From assembly GCA_043779185.1 (NCBI GenBank), contig JAYWEQ010000101.1:1-34848 (forward strand): 34,848 bases of DNA, written 5' to 3'. A model generated the notes under the pieces. It saw nothing but the letters and a program-made list of their open reading frames with translations. It ran no database searches and was not told the DNA's origin. This DNA comes from JAYWDA01 sp043779185. Lineage in GTDB: Bacteria; Bdellovibrionota; Bdellovibrionia; Bdellovibrionales; Bdellovibrionaceae. The position numbers were made by a program, and so were the translations under genes. Positions 30,907 through 34,848 of the stretch are shown here, piece by piece (position 1 is the first letter of the stretch; every line of letters begins with the position of its first letter).

Positions 30907-31290
30907 TTGGAATTTAGATTTTTAACGTTAGAAGATGTTTTAGAATTGCATGATATGCAGCTCGAAAGCTACGGCGGTGCCACAGGTATACGCGAACAAA
31001 GCCTGTTAGAATCTGCTTTAATGACTCCGCAGGCTTCATTCGGTGGAGAGTTAGTTCACAATGGCGTTTTTGAATTGGCGGCCGCGTATGCTTTTCATAT
31101 TGCAGAGAATCAGCCATTTGTTGATGGAAATAAGCGAACGGCCTTGGCCTCAGCATTAGTTTTTTTAGATTGGAATTATATTGAAATTAGTGATCCAAAC
31201 GAAGAATTATATGGTGCGATGATAGGTTTAGCTAAAAAAACTTTAGACAAAGCAGGCTTAGCAAAATTATTTCAAAAATTATCACATTGA
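30907..31290 (+). CDS. Doc/Fic-family toxin (death-on-curing type)
   Basis: This 127-residue Fic-fold protein belongs to the Doc group, whose P1 member phosphorylates EF-Tu and stops translation. The core reads HIAENQPFVDGNKRTAL (64-80), which matches HxFxDxNKR except that Gln69 takes the place of the usual His. The opening FLTLEDVLELHDMQLESYGG and the IREQSLLESAL stretch are typical of the family. It starts at TTG 30907, 4 bases after the antitoxin stop and with no clear ribosome-binding site. This implies translational coupling and low toxin yield. I recall Gln at this position in related chromosomal Doc proteins, so the change may be a subfamily trait and not a mutation. Confidence 0.85.
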   Translation: MEFRFLTLEDVLELHDMQLESYGGATGIREQSLLESALMTPQASFGGELVHNGVFELAAAYAFHIAENQPFVDGNKRTALASALVFLDWNYIEISDPNEELYGAMIGLAKKTLDKAGLAKLFQKLSH

Positions 31291-31469
31291 TTTTCAGCTT
31301 TCCATTCGCGAGCTTCTTTTTGCTGTTCTTTTTCAATATCTTCAAAGACCTTGTTTCGCCGATCAATTTGCTCAGGTGTAGGTTTACGTTTACGGCTGGC
31401 CTTTAAGTCACTTGCTAAAGTTCGGAACTTTTTAATGGTTTTACTTTTATATGAGAAATCCTTCGGCAA
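31272..31469 (-). CDS. doubtful small reading frame, possibly a gene remnant
   Basis: This is a 65-residue, highly charged frame (FRTLASDLKASRKRKPTPEQ, then RNKVFEDIEKEQQKEAREWK). It has no ATG, begins at a TTG right after an in-frame stop, and has no ribosome-binding site. It overlaps the end of the Doc gene by 19 bases. Its coherent helical composition suggests it may once have been coding, but I do not recognise it. Confidence 0.25.
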   Translation of the reverse strand: MPKDFSYKSKTIKKFRTLASDLKASRKRKPTPEQIDRRNKVFEDIEKEQQKEAREWKAENQCDNF

Positions 31470-31488
31470 TCAATATAGCACAGCTTTT

Positions 31489-31580
31489 TAGACTGCAACG
31501 GCTTGAAAATACAGGATTTTCTTGAATGCTTATAGACTGCGGCTCACCGCCGGGCTGTCGGTAGTCTGCCCCGCCCATCA
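31489..31580. other. GC-rich structured patch in AT-rich intergenic DNA
   Basis: TAGACTGC occurs at 31489-31496 and again at 31533-31540. Its core AGACT is mirrored by AGTCT at 31563-31567. Between them lies the GC-rich CGGCTCACCGCCGGGC, which can form a CGGC/GCCG hairpin. The block differs sharply from its surroundings. It may be a mobile-element end, a small RNA or a relic, and I cannot tell which. Confidence 0.35.
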
Positions 31581-31668
31581 AAGGTCTTACGTCATGAAAT
31601 TATTTGGAATCTTCCGGTCAGCAGTGATAATTAAAATCTTGCTTGTGATCCGGATTTCGGGTGAAAAC

Positions 31669-31923
31669 TTAGGCCCGATTCAATTTCAAATTAATTTGAT
31701 CAATGGATTTACCATGACCGTTTTCGTACTTTTCAGCTATGTTTTTAGCGTCTTCCAGGGAAATTCGATTGCGTGTTTTAAAATAATGATGGTTGAAATC
31801 AATAGGATAGATTCGTTCGGACAATAACAAGCTAGGATCACCATTCTTCTCAAAATGAGATTTTAAACCCAATACGGTGCTTGTGAAGGTAACTTGTAAA
31901 GATTTTTTGATTTTGGGTCGCAA
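31669..31923 (-). pseudogene. possible gene fragment without a proper start
   Basis: This is an 84-codon open frame with protein-like content (KSHFEKNGDPSLLL, ERIYPIDFNHHYFK, LEDAKNIAEKYENGHG). The only start is TTG 31923, which has no ribosome-binding site. The frame stays open some 30 bases further up without any ATG. I do not recognise it. It may be a leftover of a larger gene or an unused frame. The rest of 31291-31953 holds nothing else I can support apart from the doubtful frame, the GC-rich patch and the promoter listed. Confidence 0.25.
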
Positions 31924-31935
31924 ATAAATTAAACT
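31907..31935 (+). promoter_or_regulatory. candidate promoter for the small basic exported protein
   Basis: TTGATT (31907-31912) and TAAACT (31930-31935) are 17 bases apart, each 4 of 6 to consensus. Transcription near 31942 would give a very short leader that begins at the GTGGAGG ribosome-binding site. Confidence 0.4.
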
Positions 31936-31953
31936 ACTGAAGTGGAGGTTTTG

Positions 31954-32196
31954 ATGAAGAAACTATTATTAGTCACATTATGCCTTGGTTTCACGCCATG
32001 GCTGTCCCAGGCAGAAGATCTGCACAATGCGGTGGTCAGAACTGTTTCTGAAGACCACGCCAAAGAAGTGAAAGCGGGCCGATTTGATCATAAACAGGCA
32101 TCGATTCAGAAGAAATCTCCATCTATGAGGCGCGAGTCCTCCCATGCGGCAAGTTCAAAAAAGGTCGAAAAAGCACCTAGACATCCGAGAAGATAG
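31954..32196 (+). CDS. small, very basic exported protein of unknown function
   Basis: This is an 80-residue protein. The N-terminus MKKLLLVTLCLGFTPWLSQA is a textbook signal peptide, cut before EDLHNAVV. The mature part of about 60 residues is rich in Lys, Arg, His and Ser (HKQASIQKKSPSMRRESSHA, then KKVEKAPRHPRR) and has no cysteine and no predicted fold. GTGGAGG lies before ATG 31954, which I prefer to the ATG-less upstream extension. I do not recognise the family. A disordered basic peptide in the periplasm could bind LPS, nucleic acid or peptidoglycan, but this is speculation. The stop is 4 bases from the end of the convergent gene. Confidence 0.65.
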   Translation: MKKLLLVTLCLGFTPWLSQAEDLHNAVVRTVSEDHAKEVKAGRFDHKQASIQKKSPSMRRESSHAASSKKVEKAPRHPRR

Positions 32197-32200
32197 TTTT

Positions 32201-33562
32201 CTAGAAGCTTGTTTTTAAGACTAAGCCTGTTACGGCGTCGTCAATATTGCGGTCATTGGCGTCAGCCTGAGTAAAATTGCTATTCACGCGATTTGAAGAA
32301 TGAATAATAACCGCAGTTAAATCATTATTAAACTTCCAAGAGATCCAGGGTTCCGTGTTCGTGGAAGTGTCACGCCTTTTCTTTTGATCCAGAGATCCTC
32401 GAGCATTTACAAATTGTGTATCCATTTCATCCTGGCGCACTGAATATGTGGCATTGATGCCAAGAGTAAGGCGCTTGACCGTCCACTGATAAGACAAAAC
32501 AACCCCCCCCGAGTTATTCGTAAAAGGAATACTTTGTAGTGGTACAGAATTGTCTTCCCCAGAATTTGTTTTGTCCCAGAAAAGATTCAAAGAAACCAGC
32601 GAAGAGTTCCATTTAAAATTTGTTTTTTGCTCAATCAAATAATGAGTGCCACTTTGACCTTCAAGACCTAATTGATAATAGCGATCGCCATAAATAGAAA
32701 ACAAAATTTTATATTCAGAGCTTAAATATTGCCATAATTCACCGATGGAAATTCCAGCCGCTGCATAAAAAAGTCGACCGTCATTTCCCGAAACATTTGC
32801 AATAGGGCGCAGAAGGAAAAATTGTTCCAAGGTGCTCTGAAGCGCAAGAATAGGAGAGATCTCTAATGAAAGTGAATTTGCATCTGAAGCCGTGTTAAAC
32901 TGAGTGCCTGACACGGTTGTCGTCCAGTCCATAAAGCCAAAGTCATAATCTATTTTTCTTGTCGAGATCAGTTTCCAAGCCATGCCGTCAGACCAATTCA
33001 TTGCAAGAGTCGGGTCGGAAATGGGCAGCTGTTCAGGATTACTTTCGCGAATAAAGCCAAGTTCAAAAAAATTAGCTCGTTTATCGATGACGGCAAGGGC
33101 TTCTTCGGCGTTATCTCCTTTGCCATCTAAATACTGCTCGGCTAATTGTCGAAGCTCAATACTTTTGGTTTGCCGAGCTAGTTTTTCCCAAACTTCAGTG
33201 GCACTGATTTTAAATTTTTTCCAACGATAACGCCCATGAACTAGAAGGATGGCATCATCATCGGGAGCTAGCTTCTCAGCGTAAGCAAACATTTTTTCGG
33301 GGTCTTTTCCAGGCGGATCGCAGGACGCAACCACAGCTAATTCGAGGGGCTTTAAGCTGGTCAGGGATCGATCTTTAGAAAAATTTAATATTTCGGTACA
33401 ATTATTTTCTTTAAAATAGGTGGCTAGGTCGTTGGTTTTTTCTTGGCTTTCGCCAGAATAAGTTTCTTCTACGGACGGGGGTTTAATTTTTTTCCTAACA
33501 TTAACTTTTGTAGTTTGTGCCGCTCCTGAAAGAAGAAAAGAAAAAACAAAAGCTGAAATCAT
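32201..33562 (-). CDS. predicted outer-membrane protein with helical N-terminal half and beta-barrel C-terminal half
   Basis: This is a 453-residue exported protein. A short signal peptide (MISAFVFSFLLSGAAQ) is followed by a helical, TPR-like region of about 150 residues (DLATYFKENNCTEILNFS, MFAYAEKLAPDDDAILLVHG, EVWEKLARQTKSIELRQLAE). From about residue 190 the sequence shows alternating aromatic strands (DYDFGFMDWTTTVSG, LSLEISPILALQSTLEQFF, GGVVLSYQWTVKRLTLGINA) and ends in LVLKTSF, a terminal-Phe barrel signature. ATG 33562 overlaps the stop of the TolC-family gene, so both are co-translated. It may serve the same export or efflux system as TolC. No named family was recognised. Confidence 0.72.
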   Translation of the reverse strand: MISAFVFSFLLSGAAQTTKVNVRKKIKPPSVEETYSGESQEKTNDLATYFKENNCTEILNFSKDRSLTSLKPLELAVVASCDPPGKDPEKMFAYAEKLAPDDDAILLVHGRYRWKKFKISATEVWEKLARQTKSIELRQLAEQYLDGKGDNAEEALAVIDKRANFFELGFIRESNPEQLPISDPTLAMNWSDGMAWKLISTRKIDYDFGFMDWTTTVSGTQFNTASDANSLSLEISPILALQSTLEQFFLLRPIANVSGNDGRLFYAAAGISIGELWQYLSSEYKILFSIYGDRYYQLGLEGQSGTHYLIEQKTNFKWNSSLVSLNLFWDKTNSGEDNSVPLQSIPFTNNSGGVVLSYQWTVKRLTLGINATYSVRQDEMDTQFVNARGSLDQKKRRDTSTNTEPWISWKFNNDLTAVIIHSSNRVNSNFTQADANDRNIDDAVTGLVLKTSF

Positions 33563-34848
33563 TGGGCGCGAGAATTCTTTTGTATGTAGGTATCAAATTC
33601 TGAAATGGTCCTGTAATAATTGATCTTTGTTGTTTCATAACCAGAGATAACATCAATTTGATTCAACAGAACATTCGACAAGTTATTTTGTGAGGTGGCT
33701 AAATCGGGACCACTGGACGCGCCGGACTTAAATCGATGTTGAGTGATTTTCAATTCTTCCTGCGCGAGATGAACTTGCTCTTCCGCTAACTCAACGGCAT
33801 CTTTGGTGGTGTTCAATTTATCGACAGCGGCTTGGATTTGTCCTTCAGCCTCGATTCGCACCTGAGTGGCTTGCAGCTCAGCCTTTGATAAATTTACTTT
33901 TGCTTGTTCCGCTTTAGCATCGAAATAACCACCATCCCAGAAGGGCATTTTAATTTGCAATCCGACGGCGCCAAGAACACTTCCGCCAGAAGAAAAAACA
34001 ACATTGCTCCCGCCGTAACCTATTTCACCTAAAAGTTGGATGGTCGGCCAACTTTCAGCTTTCGCCGCTTGTTTAAGACTTTTTGCCGCTTGAGCGGTGA
34101 GCAGCGAAGCTCTGACGTCAGGCCGGTCATCAATTCCAGTCTTCAGAAAGGGATCGGAACTATTGATGGCTAATGGGTCATATCGGAGAGGCTCAATATC
34201 GTCTTTAAGATCTGGCAATCCTAAAATATTAGCTAAGTCTTTTCTGCATTTAACAAGATCTCCAGCCGCATCGATTTTACGAAGATGATCAAAACCCACG
34301 ATTCCTTTAGCCCGAAGCAAATCAGTTTCAAGGCCCACACCAGCTTTGACTTTACTGGCTGCCATTTCTTCGATCTGCCGGTCTCGTTCCAGATTTTTTT
34401 GAAAAACTTTGACTCGTTCGGAAAGGCGTTGGCAGTTGACGTAAGTGAGCAGCATGGCAAAAGAAAGGTCATTTTGATACTGTTGGGTATTTTCTTTTTG
34501 CAGATCTATATTGGTTCTAGCCGCCTCTTCCCGAAAAAGAACGGGCTTATTAAAAAGGCTCATCTCACCTTCAATAAATACATTTCCGAAGGTGACGATT
34601 TTTAGGGGTCCAGGATCAGAAAATCCATATTTGGTTAAATCCGCACGGGTCGCAAGCTCACGAGCGCCAATCTCTAAATGAGGCGATAAAGCCGCCTTTG
34701 CCATAGCGAGGGTCAGTTCAGCATCTTGCGATAGAAGTTCTGTCTGTTTCCAGCGAACTCCTTGACGGCGCAATGTTTCAATTGATTCTGCTTTAGTTAA
34801 AAGACAGAGCCCTCTGCTTGACCATAACAGAATGAAAAACACAGAAAA
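33559..34848 (-). CDS. TolC-family outer-membrane efflux protein (5' end probably beyond window)
   Basis: This is an outer-membrane efflux protein of about 430 visible residues, forming the exit duct of a tripartite pump or type I secretion system. It shows the paired OEP-repeat pattern: long helical heptad stretches with AKAALSPHLEIGARE near the start, then RPDVRASLLTAQAAKSL, AESWPTIQLLGEIGYGG and MPFWDGGYFDAKAEQAKVNL. A second coiled stretch (ELAEEQVHLAQEELKITQHRFKSGASSGPDLATSQNNL) follows. A GTG at 34842 could start it, with FFILLWSSRGLCLLTKA as part of a signal peptide. The frame is open to the window edge, however, and no ribosome-binding site is visible, so the true start is probably outside. 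Pump partners would lie upstream. Confidence 0.87.
   Translation of the reverse strand, partial: FSVFFILLWSSRGLCLLTKAESIETLRRQGVRWKQTELLSQDAELTLAMAKAALSPHLEIGARELATRADLTKYGFSDPGPLKIVTFGNVFIEGEMSLFNKPVLFREEAARTNIDLQKENTQQYQNDLSFAMLLTYVNCQRLSERVKVFQKNLERDRQIEEMAASKVKAGVGLETDLLRAKGIVGFDHLRKIDAAGDLVKCRKDLANILGLPDLKDDIEPLRYDPLAINSSDPFLKTGIDDRPDVRASLLTAQAAKSLKQAAKAESWPTIQLLGEIGYGGSNVVFSSGGSVLGAVGLQIKMPFWDGGYFDAKAEQAKVNLSKAELQATQVRIEAEGQIQAAVDKLNTTKDAVELAEEQVHLAQEELKITQHRFKSGASSGPDLATSQNNLSNVLLNQIDVISGYETTKINYYRTISEFDTYIQKNSRAQ

Noticed and set aside
30368..31466. Shared 12-mer GAAATCCTTCGG at 30368-30379 and 31455-31466 as a repeat or duplicated gene start
   Set aside because: The matches do not extend, and the flanking sequences differ. 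A 12-base match is not enough for a repeat claim.
31522..31827. 101-codon plus-strand frame between the toxin and the small exported protein
   Set aside because: It crosses the GC-rich structured block, has no ribosome-binding site and looks like the complement of another frame.
1..34848. CRISPR arrays, rRNA genes and complete insertion sequences
   Set aside because: No regularly spaced direct repeats, rRNA-like sequence or transposase gene was seen on either strand.

Overview
The window looks like chromosomal DNA of a Gram-negative bacterium from the Bdellovibrio/Pseudobdellovibrio branch (Bdellovibrionota). The clues are a pilB-(pilT-like)-pilC-pilS-pilR cluster, a TIGR02147/DUF4423-type regulator, secreted proteins with a GGGMDSGGGD-type linker, and a lipid A operon carrying a UDP-sugar oxidoreductase but no lpxD or fabZ. 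The species assignment is inference. The DNA looks moderately AT-rich by eye (not computed), and AT content rises in the accessory part.

From 1 to 17.7 kb lies an envelope-biogenesis block. It opens with prfB, which carries the classic programmed +1 frameshift, followed by the lipoprotein-export genes lolC and lolD. Next comes a long, tightly overlapping run: bamA (outer-membrane protein assembly), skp/ompH (periplasmic chaperone), lpxA, a Gfo/Idh/MocA oxidoreductase (GnnA candidate), lpxB, lpxK, an LpxL-type acyltransferase, a DUF3108 lipoprotein and two GT9 heptosyltransferase-type enzymes. Together these would make lipid A and inner core and install outer-membrane proteins. A CHASE2 histidine kinase and a sigma-54-dependent response regulator run convergently into this operon.

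From 17.7 to 26.4 kb are ribF, a degenerate shikimate-dehydrogenase-like protein, and a type IV pilus set: pilB, a PilT-like protein that has lost its Walker A and Walker B motifs, pilC, pilS and pilR. The pilS-pilR gap holds a long inverted repeat, and a tRNA-Arg(CCT) follows pilR by 5 nt.

From 26.4 to 32 kb is an accessory region. A TIGR02147 regulator is divergent from a three-gene operon of exported proteins, a putative HELAHH metallopeptidase and two proteins I do not recognise, which ends in a clear terminator. Then come an AbrB-Doc toxin-antitoxin pair, decayed or doubtful short reading frames, and a small, very basic exported protein.

From 32.2 kb to the end is a minus-strand pair: a TolC-family outer-membrane efflux protein, probably cut by the window edge at its 5' end, and an overlapping exported protein with a helical N-terminal half and a predicted beta-barrel C-terminal half.

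The points I find most worth a second look are the nucleotide-binding-dead PilT paralogue and the degenerate AroE-like protein flanking pilB, the metallopeptidase cassette with its divergent regulator, the signs of a modified lipid A pathway, a 30-bp hairpin inside the response-regulator gene, and mirror-image leaderless-type promoters between the kinase and ribF. No CRISPR array, intact insertion sequence or rRNA was seen.
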